Positions 32,636-40,392 are shown, numbered from the stretch's first letter. The stretch is 64,000 nt of DNA from CAYTZH01 sp964442285 (GCA_964442285.1 CAYTZH010000025.1:1-64000), one strand, 5' to 3'. Notes: a model not told the origin generated them from the sequence alone. A program made the numbers and translations.

Positions 32636-33666
32636 CGGCGGGACTCCGGGAAGAGGCGGTCGACCAGCCGCGCCGCGCCGCGTCCGTCGCCGGCCAGGGC
32701 CCGCCCCCGGCTGCTCGCCCGCAGACACCATTCAGCGTCGAAAAGGCTCTTGCGCAGCGCTCCCACGAGCTCGTCGCGCGCGAAGAACCCACCGTCGGCG
32801 CCCAGGCGGCCGACCCCGATCGCCTCCAGCCGGACGGCGTCGGGGACGTCCTCGGCCCGATGGGTGACGTAGACCGTGGGGACGCCGAGATGGGCGAGCT
32901 GGAGGATCGTGGTGCCGAAGGCCACCACGGCGCCCCGGCTGCGGGCCAGGAGCGCGCCCAGGGCCTGCGGCTCGAGCCGCGGGTGTACCGTCCAGCCGCG
33001 TCCGAGCAGCTGCGCCGCCAGGGCGTCGCGGTCCGCGATCGCCGGGCCCAGGAGGACGTGCCGGGTCGGCCAGCCCTCCGGCGGAGGCGTGCGGTCCAGG
33101 GCCTCGTCGACCGCGCGGCAGACCGGCGCGGTGAGGGAACGCGGATCCGACCCGCCCAGGCTGACGACCAGGGCGTCGCGCGTCCCCGGGTAGGGCGGCA
33201 GCTGCGGACGCCGCAGCGGCGGCGGCAGGGGCACCCAGCTGGCGCCCGCGGAGAGTCGCGGGTGCTGCAGCGGCGGCGCGTGGAGTGCGGGGATCACCGT
33301 CCAGTCGGCGCGCTCCAGGTGATCCAGGCGATCGAGGACCAGGCTGCGCGTGCCCGCGCGGCGGGCGCGTCGGAGCTCGCTGTCGATCGGCTGCTTCGTG
33401 TCGAAGGCCAGCCAGCGGGTGTCCGCGGCCAGGCGGGACGGCGCGGTCCAGTCGACGACCGGGAGGTCGCCGAGCACCGACCGGACCGAGGTGTCGCCGC
33501 GCACGGCGAGCTCTACCCGCAGTCCCCGGGCCCGCGCCTCGCGGGCGATCTCCGCACAGCGCGCCAGGTGGCCGATGCCCTCGGCTGCGCCGCCGCTGGT
33601 GACGAAGCGGAGGTCGTACGCGGGCGCGGCACCGCCGCGTGCGGCGCGAGGGTCAGGCGCGGGCAC
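32632..33666 (-). CDS. PseG-like UDP-sugar hydrolase (GT-B fold)
   Basis: PseG removes UDP from UDP-2,4-diacetamido-trideoxy-altrose before condensation with PEP. The 344-residue product shows the family pattern: LRFVTSGGAAEGIGHLARCAEIAREARARGLRVEL, then DALVVSLGGSDPRSLT, then GAVVAFGTTILQLAHLGVPTVYV. The glycine-rich N-terminal loop and following H-L-A-R fit the GxGHxxR catalytic region. It overlaps the NeuB-like gene by 14 bases. Whether the substrate is the pseudaminate intermediate is unclear because pseC and pseH are missing. Confidence 0.78.
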   Translation of the reverse strand: MPAPDPRAARGGAAPAYDLRFVTSGGAAEGIGHLARCAEIAREARARGLRVELAVRGDTSVRSVLGDLPVVDWTAPSRLAADTRWLAFDTKQPIDSELRRARRAGTRSLVLDRLDHLERADWTVIPALHAPPLQHPRLSAGASWVPLPPPLRRPQLPPYPGTRDALVVSLGGSDPRSLTAPVCRAVDEALDRTPPPEGWPTRHVLLGPAIADRDALAAQLLGRGWTVHPRLEPQALGALLARSRGAVVAFGTTILQLAHLGVPTVYVTHRAEDVPDAVRLEAIGVGRLGADGGFFARDELVGALRKSLFDAEWCLRASSRGRALAGDGRGAARLVDRLFPESRR

Positions 33667-34537
33667 GGCACCAGCTCTCGCGGATCGACCGCAGCGGTCG
33701 CAGGCCGTCGCTCGGATCGGCGCGCCACGCGCGCTCGTCGTGCTCCGCCGCCGTCGGCGCCTTGCGGGGCGAGCCGTCGGCAGCCAGGCCCGCCCGCACC
33801 TGACGGATCAGCTCGGCGGCGGCACCGGGCAGCCAGCAGTGGCCGGCCCGGAACTCCGCGCCGCGGCCGTCCAGGTCCAGGTGGAACTCGATGAGCGAGG
33901 CGCCGTGGGCGTGCACCGCCCGCTGGATCACGCCCGGCTCCACCGAGTGATCGGACCAGCCCGCGCGCGCCGCGACGCCCCGGGCGCGGGCGAGCGCGCG
34001 CAGAGTGCCCAGCGCGGCGAGGTTGGAGGTCTCGGGCCGCGCCGGGTAGTCGGAGACGCAGTGGAGCAGGGTGAGGTCGCGTCCGCCGGCGCGCCGCACC
34101 ACGTCGACGGCCCGGCCCACCTCCTCGCCGGTGGCCATGCCTGTGGACACCACCAGGGGCCGGCCCGTCGCGGCACAGGCGGAGAGCAGGTCGTCCCAGA
34201 GCAGCTCGTAGGAGGCGACCTTGAAGAAGTCGACGTAGGGCTCGAGGACCTCCACCCCGGCCAGGTCGAAGGGCGTGCAGCCGAAGGCGAGTCCGCGCTC
34301 CCGCGCCCGGGTCGCCAGCGCCGCGAGGAAGGGGACCGGGAGCTCCCACGCCGAGCGCTGGCGATGCTCGGGGCTGGCGGCCAGGATCTCCGGCGCGAAG
34401 AGGGCATCGACCCGGAACAGCTGGAACTTCACGGCGTCGCAGCCCACGTCGGCGGCGCAGTCGACGAACGCCAGGCAGCGGTCCAGGTCGGCGTGGTGAT
34501 TGCTCGAGACCTCCGCGACGAACGCCGGCTCTCGCAC
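33653..34537 (-). CDS. NeuB/PseI-like sugar-acid synthase lacking the SAF domain
   Basis: NeuB enzymes condense PEP with an N-acylated hexosamine to make nonulosonic acids. The 294-residue product has the TIM-barrel hallmarks: FVAEVSSNHHADLDRCLAFVDCAADVGCDAVKFQLF, then DFFKVASYELLWDDLLSACAATGRPLVVSTGMA, then LLHCVSDYPARPETSNLAAL and GWSDHSVEPGV. Typical NeuB/PseI/LegI proteins are about 335-350 residues and end in a SAF (antifreeze-like) domain that closes the partner active site. That domain is absent here, which suggests a changed substrate or a different partner. It is the first gene of the minus-strand operon. Confidence 0.83.
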   Translation of the reverse strand: MREPAFVAEVSSNHHADLDRCLAFVDCAADVGCDAVKFQLFRVDALFAPEILAASPEHRQRSAWELPVPFLAALATRARERGLAFGCTPFDLAGVEVLEPYVDFFKVASYELLWDDLLSACAATGRPLVVSTGMATGEEVGRAVDVVRRAGGRDLTLLHCVSDYPARPETSNLAALGTLRALARARGVAARAGWSDHSVEPGVIQRAVHAHGASLIEFHLDLDGRGAEFRAGHCWLPGAAAELIRQVRAGLAADGSPRKAPTAAEHDERAWRADPSDGLRPLRSIRESWCRARA

Positions 34538-34575
34538 TCGCTCCCCCTCGACCCGGTCCGTTCCTGCCGCCCGGC

Positions 34576-34611
34576 GTTTCGCCCTGAAAGCCGGCGATGC
34601 GACCTGAAACG
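34576..34611 (+). promoter_or_regulatory. Pair of putative activator sites between the sugar and regulator operons
   Basis: GTTTCGCCCTGAAAG (34576-34590) and ATGCGACCTGAAACG (34597-34611) are two same-strand copies of the recurrent dyad, 21 bases apart (two helical turns). They lie about 60-95 bases upstream of the plus-strand sigma-54 element at 34672 and inside the leader of the divergent sugar operon. Confidence 0.7.
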
Positions 34612-34646
34612 GGAACCGGGCCGTTTCTTCCCGTTCCGGGCCTCAC

Positions 34647-34662
34647 TGCAAGTGGTGTACCC
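34647..34662 (-). promoter_or_regulatory. Possible divergent sigma-54 promoter for the sugar operon
   Basis: On the minus strand the sequence reads GGGTACACCACTTGCA. GG, GC and spacing are right, but the C of GGCAC is replaced by T. If used, the activator dyads would lie downstream of the start, an arrangement known for some FleQ-type promoters. This is the only -24/-12-like element seen on that side. Confidence 0.4.
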
Positions 34663-34671
34663 GGGGCGCGG

Positions 34672-34687
34672 TGGCACGCGGCTTGCT
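34672..34687 (+). promoter_or_regulatory. Sigma-54 promoter of the PilZ/regulator operon
   Basis: TGGCACGCGGCTTGCT is a near-perfect -24/-12 element. It shares 15 consecutive bases with the flgB promoter at 39968. Transcription should start near 34698, driving 34744 through the activator gene ending at 39856. Confidence 0.88.
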
Positions 34688-34743
34688 GCCACCCGAGGAC
34701 CGACCAGGCAGGAACGCGCGATCGGCGTTCCGGGGAGGAGCCC

Positions 34744-35355
34744 GTGATCGACGTACACCACGAAGGCCGCGAGACCCGCGTGGATCCCGCCGTGCACCCC
34801 AACCTCGAGACCGTGCTCCGATCCTGCGTGCCCGGCTTCGGAGCGGAGCGGGTGGTCGTGGGGATCCGCATCGACGGCTGCGCGCTCTCCGGCGCCCAGC
34901 TGGAGTGTCCCGCCGAGGTCTCGGTCGAGGGAACCCGGGAGATCGAGATCGACTCCAAGCCGATCCGGCGGGTGGCGCTCGAGAGCCTCGAGGGCGCACG
35001 GGAGTACAGCCAGCCGGTGGAGAACGGGCTGCTCGAGGCCGCCGGCCTGCTGCGCTCGGGTCGAATGGAGGAGGCGAACGCCCTGTTCGCGGACCTGATG
35101 GACGCCCTCTCGGTGCTGGTCTTCGCCTTCTCGGCCGCCGGCGCCCAGCTCGGGGCCGCCGGTTCGAGGCTGGCAGGGGCGGGCGACGAGCTCAGGCCGT
35201 GGTCCGAGGCCCTCCTCGAGGCCCAGCAGCAGTCGGACTGGGTGCTCGTGGCGGACTACCTCGAGTTCGAGATCGCGCCCCTGGTCTCGGGCTGGCGACG
35301 CCTGGCCGGCGAGGTGTCTCACGCCGCGGGGGAGGCCGGCGATGTCGACGCCTGA
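34744..35355 (+). CDS. Protein of unknown function, first gene of regulator operon
   Basis: A 203-residue soluble protein, GTG start at 34744 with GGGGAGGAG just upstream. I do not recognise a family. The first half is mixed alpha/beta (VIDVHHEGRETRVDPAVHPNLETVL). The second half is helical, with a run resembling a motif found before PilZ genes in flagellar clusters (MEEANALFADLMDALSVLVFAF, then ALLEAQQQSDWVLVADYLEFEIAPLVSGWRRL). It overlaps the PilZ gene by 14 bases, so the two products may act together, possibly as a motility brake. That is inference. Confidence 0.7.
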   Translation: MIDVHHEGRETRVDPAVHPNLETVLRSCVPGFGAERVVVGIRIDGCALSGAQLECPAEVSVEGTREIEIDSKPIRRVALESLEGAREYSQPVENGLLEAAGLLRSGRMEEANALFADLMDALSVLVFAFSAAGAQLGAAGSRLAGAGDELRPWSEALLEAQQQSDWVLVADYLEFEIAPLVSGWRRLAGEVSHAAGEAGDVDA

Positions 35356-35872
35356 GCCGGCCGGCGCGGCGACGGCGCGACCGCGCTGGCCGAATCGACG
35401 CGACTTCTTCCGGGTCCGCGCCCGGCTGCCCCTGGGCGTCCGCCCCGTCCGTCCCGGAGAGGAGGACGCCCCCCTGATGGCGGCGCCCGAGCCGCCCGCC
35501 TTCCGCCCGCGGGACCCGGTGCTGGCCGCCTGGCTGGAGCGCATCGAGCGCAAGCTCGACCTGCTCCTGGCGCGCACCGACCCCGCGGCGTCCCGGCCGG
35601 GGCTGGCCGCCTGCGACGTGGACGTCTCGGGCGGGGGACTCCGCTTCGACGCCGGTGCGGCGCTGGACCCGGGCAGCCGCCACTGGCTGGAGATCGAGCT
35701 ACCCGCGCCGCGGTTCCGCCGCATTCGCGCCCTGGCTACCGCGGTCCGGCGCGATGGAGAGGAGACCGCCTTCGCCTTCCAGCGCATCGACGAGGTGGAT
35801 CGCGACGCGCTCGTGGCCTTCGTGCTGGACGCCGAGCGCGCGCGGCGGCGGACCGCCCCCGCAACCACGTGA
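35342..35872 (+). CDS. PilZ domain protein (c-di-GMP receptor)
   Basis: The 176-residue product carries both PilZ signature elements: an Arg-rich start (NRRDFFRVRARLPL, the RxxxR motif) near residue 20 and DVDVSGGGLRFDAG (D/NxSxxG) near residue 95. They are separated by a longer than usual insert with a helical segment (DPVLAAWLERIERKLDLLL). PilZ proteins bind cyclic di-GMP. In a flagellar operon this suggests motility control by the second messenger, as YcgR does. Confidence 0.82.
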   Translation: MSTPEPAGAATARPRWPNRRDFFRVRARLPLGVRPVRPGEEDAPLMAAPEPPAFRPRDPVLAAWLERIERKLDLLLARTDPAASRPGLAACDVDVSGGGLRFDAGAALDPGSRHWLEIELPAPRFRRIRALATAVRRDGEETAFAFQRIDEVDRDALVAFVLDAERARRRTAPATT

Positions 35873-37983
35873 CTCCGGGGCCCACGCGCATCCTGCTCCT
35901 GCTGCCCAGCCTCCTGCTGATCGCAGCGACCGACGAGGCCGCCCCGACGGAGGCGCCGACGGTCCCCGAGGTGGAGGCCGAGGCCGAGCTGGGTCCGATC
36001 GCCCGCCCATCGCCCTACGCGATCCTGGGTGGGCGGCTGCTGGCGACGCCGCCCTTCGACCCGGCGCTGCCGTGCGGGCCCGAGAGCGGCGTGGCGGGCG
36101 AGGTGAAGGCGGCGCTCGGGGCGGGCGATGCGGACCTGGCCCGCGAGCGCCTGGGCTCGCTCGACGCCGCTCACGCGGAGCACGCCTTCGTGTCGGCGCT
36201 GGTCCAGGCGCGCACCGCGCAGACCGCGGCCGAGGCCCGAGCGACTCGGGCTGCGCTCGCCGCGGCGTTGGCCGCGCGGCCCCGGGAGGGGAGCCCTCCC
36301 GGGAGCGGGCCGAGCGGCGCGGGCCGCGCCTGTCTGCGGGTGGAGTCGGCGCGCTTCGAGCTCCTGCGCGGCCGCCATCCGGAGGCCGGGGCCGAGGCCC
36401 GCCGCGGCGTCGCCCGGGCGAACGCCGTGGGGAGTGCGGCGCTGGCCGAGCGGGCGCGGTTCCTGCGCGCCGAGGCGCTCCTGGCTGCGGGGCGTCCCGA
36501 GGAGGCGGAGCCGCTCTATCGCGGGCTCGCCCGGGCCGGCGACGTCCGGGTGGCGGCCGCGGCCCGGCTCCGGCTGATCGACGTCCTCTTCGAGCGCGGC
36601 GAGGCCCTCCCGCGGCGCGCCGAGTACGAGAAGCTGCTGGCCCGGGGCGAGGACTTCGGTGCCCGGCCCGAGGCCTGGGGCCTGCGCGCGGCGGAGCTCG
36701 CCATCGCCGCGGGCGATCCGCGCGGCGCCCTGGACTGGCTGCAGCGCTACGCGCGCAGCGAGCCCGGCGAGGTCGCCGCGGCCGTGGCCCGGGTGCGGTC
36801 CGCCGACGTGCGGGCGGCGCTGGGGCAGGGCGTACACAGCCGGGTGATCCTGAGCCCGATCGCCGACAAGCTCTCCCGGGAGCCCGTGGGTGCCCTGGCG
36901 CGGGTACGGGCCATCGACCTGGGCGTGCTGCGGGCCGCACCCGAGAGCCGCATCGGGGAGCTGCGGCGCAGCGCCCGGCATCCCCATCGGGGCGTGGCCC
37001 GCTATGCCAGCGCGGTGCTCGGGCGGGAGCTGCGCGAGAGCGGCGAGCTCGATGCCGCGCTCGCGGTCCTGCTGCGCCTGGCCCACGACGCCCTCGCGCC
37101 GGAGCTCGAGGCGGGGCTCTCCGAGGAGCTCGACGCGCTGCTCGTTGCCGCCGTCGAGGAGGCCGCCGAGGACGACGGCTGCCTGCGTCTCCTCAGCCGG
37201 GTGGGGGGCCGTCGCGATCTCTTCGCGCGCCACGCGCGCCGTCCCGATCCACTCCTGCGGCTCGCCCGCTGCTTCGAGCACGTGGGGCTGCCGGACGGGG
37301 CCCAGGACGTCTACCGGAGGCTCGCGCACCAGTTCGGCGGCGAGTCCGCCGGGCTGGTCCACCTGCCCCTGGCCCGCGCGGCCTTCGCCTCGGGCGACCT
37401 CCCCGCCGTGCGCACGACGGCCGTGGCCTGGCTCCGGCGCGGCGGTCCCGACGCCGACGAGTGGCGACTGCTCCACGGTCTGGCCGAGCTTCGCGACCAG
37501 CGGCTCGCCTCCGCCGCCCGGGTGCTGCGGCCGCTGGTCCGGCGCGGGGCGCCCGAGGGCGAGCGCTGGCGGGCGCTGGCCAGCTTCGCGCGGGCGATCG
37601 CGCCGGCGGCGGTGACGGCCGAGGACCGCCGGCTCCTTGCGCGCGCCCTGGGCGAGCGCCCGGCCGAGGTCGAGGCGGAGCAGGGGGCGTGGCTCGGCGA
37701 GGCGGCCCTGGTCGCAGGGCGGGCCTATCGGGACGCCCGGCGTCGGGCGCCCGCCTACAACTACTTCAGCCTGGCCCGGACCCTCCTGCCCCCCGGCGCG
37801 CGGCGCGGCGAGGCGGCCTACTGGGCCGGGGCCCTGGCCGCCGAGCGGCCGGACGCCCTCGATGCCTGGACGGCGGCGTCCGCCGAGGCGGCGCTGTGGG
37901 CGCGGCTCGCCGACCACGAGCTGCGCATGGTGGTGCCCCGGAGCGCCTTCGGCCGCACGGCCAGTGGAGCGAAGCGACCATGA
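35869..37983 (+). CDS. Large exported helical-repeat (TPR-like) protein
   Basis: The 704-residue product begins with a hydrophobic N-terminal segment (RILLLLPSLLLIAA) consistent with a signal peptide. The rest is almost wholly helical, with degenerate TPR/Sel1-like repeats such as AERARFLRAEALLAAGRPEEAEPLYRGLARAGD and LARCFEHVGLPDGAQDVYRRLAHQFG. It is likely periplasmic, a scaffold for envelope or motor assembly, but no specific family is recognised. GTG at 35869 overlaps the PilZ stop by four bases. Confidence 0.7.
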   Translation: MTPGPTRILLLLPSLLLIAATDEAAPTEAPTVPEVEAEAELGPIARPSPYAILGGRLLATPPFDPALPCGPESGVAGEVKAALGAGDADLARERLGSLDAAHAEHAFVSALVQARTAQTAAEARATRAALAAALAARPREGSPPGSGPSGAGRACLRVESARFELLRGRHPEAGAEARRGVARANAVGSAALAERARFLRAEALLAAGRPEEAEPLYRGLARAGDVRVAAAARLRLIDVLFERGEALPRRAEYEKLLARGEDFGARPEAWGLRAAELAIAAGDPRGALDWLQRYARSEPGEVAAAVARVRSADVRAALGQGVHSRVILSPIADKLSREPVGALARVRAIDLGVLRAAPESRIGELRRSARHPHRGVARYASAVLGRELRESGELDAALAVLLRLAHDALAPELEAGLSEELDALLVAAVEEAAEDDGCLRLLSRVGGRRDLFARHARRPDPLLRLARCFEHVGLPDGAQDVYRRLAHQFGGESAGLVHLPLARAAFASGDLPAVRTTAVAWLRRGGPDADEWRLLHGLAELRDQRLASAARVLRPLVRRGAPEGERWRALASFARAIAPAAVTAEDRRLLARALGERPAEVEAEQGAWLGEAALVAGRAYRDARRRAPAYNYFSLARTLLPPGARRGEAAYWAGALAAERPDALDAWTAASAEAALWARLADHELRMVVPRSAFGRTASGAKRP

Positions 37984-38579
37984 GCGACCTGCGCGAAGCC
38001 CTCGCCGCGGCCCTGACCCTGGACATGCGGAGTCCCCTCGCGCGCATCGAGCTCGCGGCGAGCCGACTCCAGCGCGAGGCGCTGACGCCCTCGGCCCGCT
38101 CGCTCGCGGACGGGGTCTCCGCTGCGGTGTCGGAGCTCGACGCGCTGATCGCGCGGACGGTGTCGGTGCTGGTGCCCCGTCCCCAGGCGCCGTCCCGGCC
38201 GCTCCGCCCGGCGCTGTGCGCCGCCCGCGCGCGGCTGGCTCCGTCGCTGGCGGCCCGTGGCATCAGCTGGGGCGAGCCGGGCGACGGCGAGGCGTCGGGC
38301 GACCCCGAGCTGCTGCGCCGGGCCGCCGCCATCCTCGCCAGCGACGCCGCGCGAGGCGCGGAGGCGGGATCGCGTTTCCGGATCGACCTGGAGGAGCGCC
38401 CGTCCCACTTCGGGGTGCGGCTCACGGTCGAGGCCCGCGGCGAGCTCGAGGCGGCCTTCGAGGCGTCGCGGATCCTGGTCCTGGGCCACGGCGGCGAGTT
38501 CCGCCACGGGCCCGTCGACGGGGGCTGGCAGGCCGAGATCTGGCTGCCGCGGGAGGGGCCGGCGTGCGCCGGGTCCTGA
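37980..38579 (+). CDS. Degenerate histidine-kinase-like protein
   Basis: A 199-residue protein just before the NtrC-type regulator. The N-terminal LDMRSPLARIELAASRLQREAL matches a HisKA dimerisation helix, but the phosphoacceptor His is replaced by Leu14 and the next Glu by Asp15. The C-terminal half (FRIDLEERPSHFGVRLTVEARG, ASRILVLGHGGEFRHGPVDGGWQAEIWLP) looks like a shrunken HATPase domain without clear N and G boxes. It is probably a non-catalytic partner that modulates the adjacent activator. The 4-base overlap with the preceding gene shows operon membership. Confidence 0.68.
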   Translation: MSDLREALAAALTLDMRSPLARIELAASRLQREALTPSARSLADGVSAAVSELDALIARTVSVLVPRPQAPSRPLRPALCAARARLAPSLAARGISWGEPGDGEASGDPELLRRAAAILASDAARGAEAGSRFRIDLEERPSHFGVRLTVEARGELEAAFEASRILVLGHGGEFRHGPVDGGWQAEIWLPREGPACAGS

Positions 38580-39856
38580 TCGTCGACGGCTCGGCGGGCC
38601 TCGGCAAGGAGCTCGTGGGCGCGGTCCAGGGCGCCGGCTTCGCGGCGGAGTGCCTCACGGACGCCGGCGTCGCCCTGCGCCGCCTGGCCGAGGATCCCGC
38701 CGACGTGATCCTGCTCGACCTGCCGGGGCTCGAGGCCCTCCCCAGCCTCGACACGATCCGGCGCCGGGCCCCCGCCGCGCCGGTCATCGCCACGAGCGCC
38801 CACGACTCGGTCGAGCTCGCCGTGGCGGCCATGAAGCGCGGCGCGCGGGACTTCCTGCGCAAGCCCTTCCGGATCGACGACCTCGAGGCGGCGCTCGTCG
38901 CCGCGGCGCGCGGCGGCCCGGACGAGGTCGCCGACCTGCTGCCGACCCGGGACCCGGGCATGGAGCGGCTGCTGGCCGAGGCGCGGGCCGCGGCCGCCAG
39001 CGAGGTGACCGTGCAGATCGTCGGGGAGAGCGGCACCGGCAAGGAGCGACTCGCCCGCTACGTCCACGCCCACAGCGCCCGGCGCCGCGGACCGCTGCAG
39101 GTCGTGTCCTGCGCGGCGCTTCCCGAGGCGCTCGCCGAGAGCGAGCTCTTCGGGCAGGAGCGCGGGTCCTTCACCGGTGTCGCGGAGGCCCGCTTCGGTC
39201 AGGTCCGCGCGGCCCAGGGCGGCACCCTCGTGCTCGACGACGTGGCCGAGGCCTCGCTCCAGCTCCAGCCGAAGCTGCTGCGGGTGCTCCAGGAGCGGGA
39301 GGTGCATCCGGTGGGTGCTGCGGCGCCGACGCCGGTGGACGTGCGCGTGATCGCGACCGCCCAGCGGGATCTGGCCGCCGAGGTCGCCCTCGGGCGCTTC
39401 CGCGAGGACCTCTACTATCGGCTCGACGTGGTGGTGCTGCGGGTCCCGCCGCTTCGCGAGCGCCCCCAGGATGTCCCGTACCTGGCCGAGCGGCTCCTGG
39501 CGCGCTTCGCCGAGGCCGCCGACGCGGAGCCGCCCCGCCTGGGCACGGCGGCGCGCGCGGCGCTGTCCCGGCACCCGTTCCGCGGCAACGTGCGCGAGCT
39601 CGAGAACCTGATGCGCCGCGCCGTGGTCCACTTCCCCGGCCGCGAGGTGGAGCCGCAGCGCCTGCTCACGCTGCGCAGCGCTCCCCGCTCCCCGCTCCCC
39701 GCCGCGGACGGCGGGCTCAACCTGCGCGCCCTCGAGCAGCAGGCGATTCGCCGCGGGCTGGCGGCCACCGGCGGCAATCGCACCGCCGCCGCACGGGCCC
39801 TCGGGATCAGCGTCCGGACGCTGCGCAACAAGATCCGCCTCTACGGCCTGGCCTGA
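38564..39856 (+). CDS. NtrC-family sigma-54-dependent flagellar activator
   Basis: The 430-residue product has an N-terminal receiver domain (phosphorylatable Asp52 in DVILLDLP; the usual VDD pocket reads VDG), an AAA+ domain and a Fis-type helix-turn-helix (GGNRTAAARALGISVRTLRNKIRLYG). Walker A is GESGTGKE at 154-161. The sigma-54 contact loop is GSFTGV (201-206), a variant of GAFTGA. Walker B reads LVLDD, with Asp226 in place of the usual Glu. It resembles FlgR/FlrC/FlbD-type regulators and is the obvious candidate to bind the recurrent dyad. GTG at 38564 follows GGGAGG and overlaps the degenerate kinase gene by 16 bases. Confidence 0.9.
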   Translation: MRRVLIVDGSAGLGKELVGAVQGAGFAAECLTDAGVALRRLAEDPADVILLDLPGLEALPSLDTIRRRAPAAPVIATSAHDSVELAVAAMKRGARDFLRKPFRIDDLEAALVAAARGGPDEVADLLPTRDPGMERLLAEARAAAASEVTVQIVGESGTGKERLARYVHAHSARRRGPLQVVSCAALPEALAESELFGQERGSFTGVAEARFGQVRAAQGGTLVLDDVAEASLQLQPKLLRVLQEREVHPVGAAAPTPVDVRVIATAQRDLAAEVALGRFREDLYYRLDVVVLRVPPLRERPQDVPYLAERLLARFAEAADAEPPRLGTAARAALSRHPFRGNVRELENLMRRAVVHFPGREVEPQRLLTLRSAPRSPLPAADGGLNLRALEQQAIRRGLAATGGNRTAAARALGISVRTLRNKIRLYGLA

Positions 39857-39892
39857 CCGGCGCTCCAGACCGGAAGCCTTTTCCGTCGCGAC

Positions 39893-39907
39893 GTCTCGAT
39901 CTGAAAC
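39893..39907 (+). promoter_or_regulatory. Putative activator site upstream of flgB
   Basis: GTCTCGATCTGAAAC is a copy of the recurrent dyad, about 60 bases upstream of the -24 element at 39968. Confidence 0.65.
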
Positions 39908-39967
39908 ACGCGCGCGCGCCCGGGGCGCCGAAGCAGCGGGAGAGCGCGCCTCGGCGGGACCTCGGGT

Positions 39968-39983
39968 GGGCACGCGGCTTGCT
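39968..39983 (+). promoter_or_regulatory. Sigma-54 promoter of the flgB-flgE operon
   Basis: GGGCACGCGGCTTGCT matches the -24/-12 consensus except for the first base (G for T). Transcription should begin near 39994, only about 15 bases before flgB. Confidence 0.83.
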
Positions 39984-40008
39984 TCGTACCCGTCCGGGGG
40001 GAGGGACC

Positions 40009-40392
40009 ATGCAGATCCTCGGTGAGGCCGCGCCGCTTCTCGTGCGCTCGCTCGACTACCGGATGACCCGGCAGGGCGTCCTGGCCGGAAACCTCGTCAA
40101 CGTCGACACGCCCGGCTACCGGCGCGCGGACATCCGCTTCGACGCGCTGCTCGACCAGGCCGACGCGGGCCTGCGTCGCACCGACGCGCGACACCTGCCC
40201 GGGCCCGGCAAGGAGGCCCACTATCGGACGGAGCGGGGCCCGCGCGGGACCCGCCCGGACGGAAACGGCGTGGACCTCGACCGGGAGCTCATCCGGATGT
40301 CGCGCAACGCCGGCGCCTTCGGCGATCAGGCCGCCGTGCTCACGCGCCTGATCGGCCTGAGCCGCATGGCCATTTCGGGTCAGCCGGCATGA
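40009..40392 (+). CDS. flgB: Flagellar proximal rod protein FlgB
   Basis: FlgB is the first rod protein built on the MS ring. The 127-residue product shows LVRSLDYRMTRQGVLAGNLVNVDTPGYRRADIRFDALL and a C-terminal NGVDLDRELIRMSRNAGAFGDQAAVLTRLIGLSRMAI. ATG at 40009 follows a GGGGGGAGGGA stretch. It overlaps flgC by four bases. Confidence 0.92.
   Translation: MQILGEAAPLLVRSLDYRMTRQGVLAGNLVNVDTPGYRRADIRFDALLDQADAGLRRTDARHLPGPGKEAHYRTERGPRGTRPDGNGVDLDRELIRMSRNAGAFGDQAAVLTRLIGLSRMAISGQPA

Noticed and set aside
34429..37917. A 1162-residue minus-strand frame opposite the PilZ operon
   Set aside because: Low-complexity Arg/Gly/Pro/Gln content and no motif. The plus strand carries overlapping genes with ribosome sites and a sigma-54 promoter.
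39871..39885. CGGAA/TTCCG hairpin after the activator gene as terminator
   Set aside because: Only a 5-bp stem and no T-tract, too weak to support.
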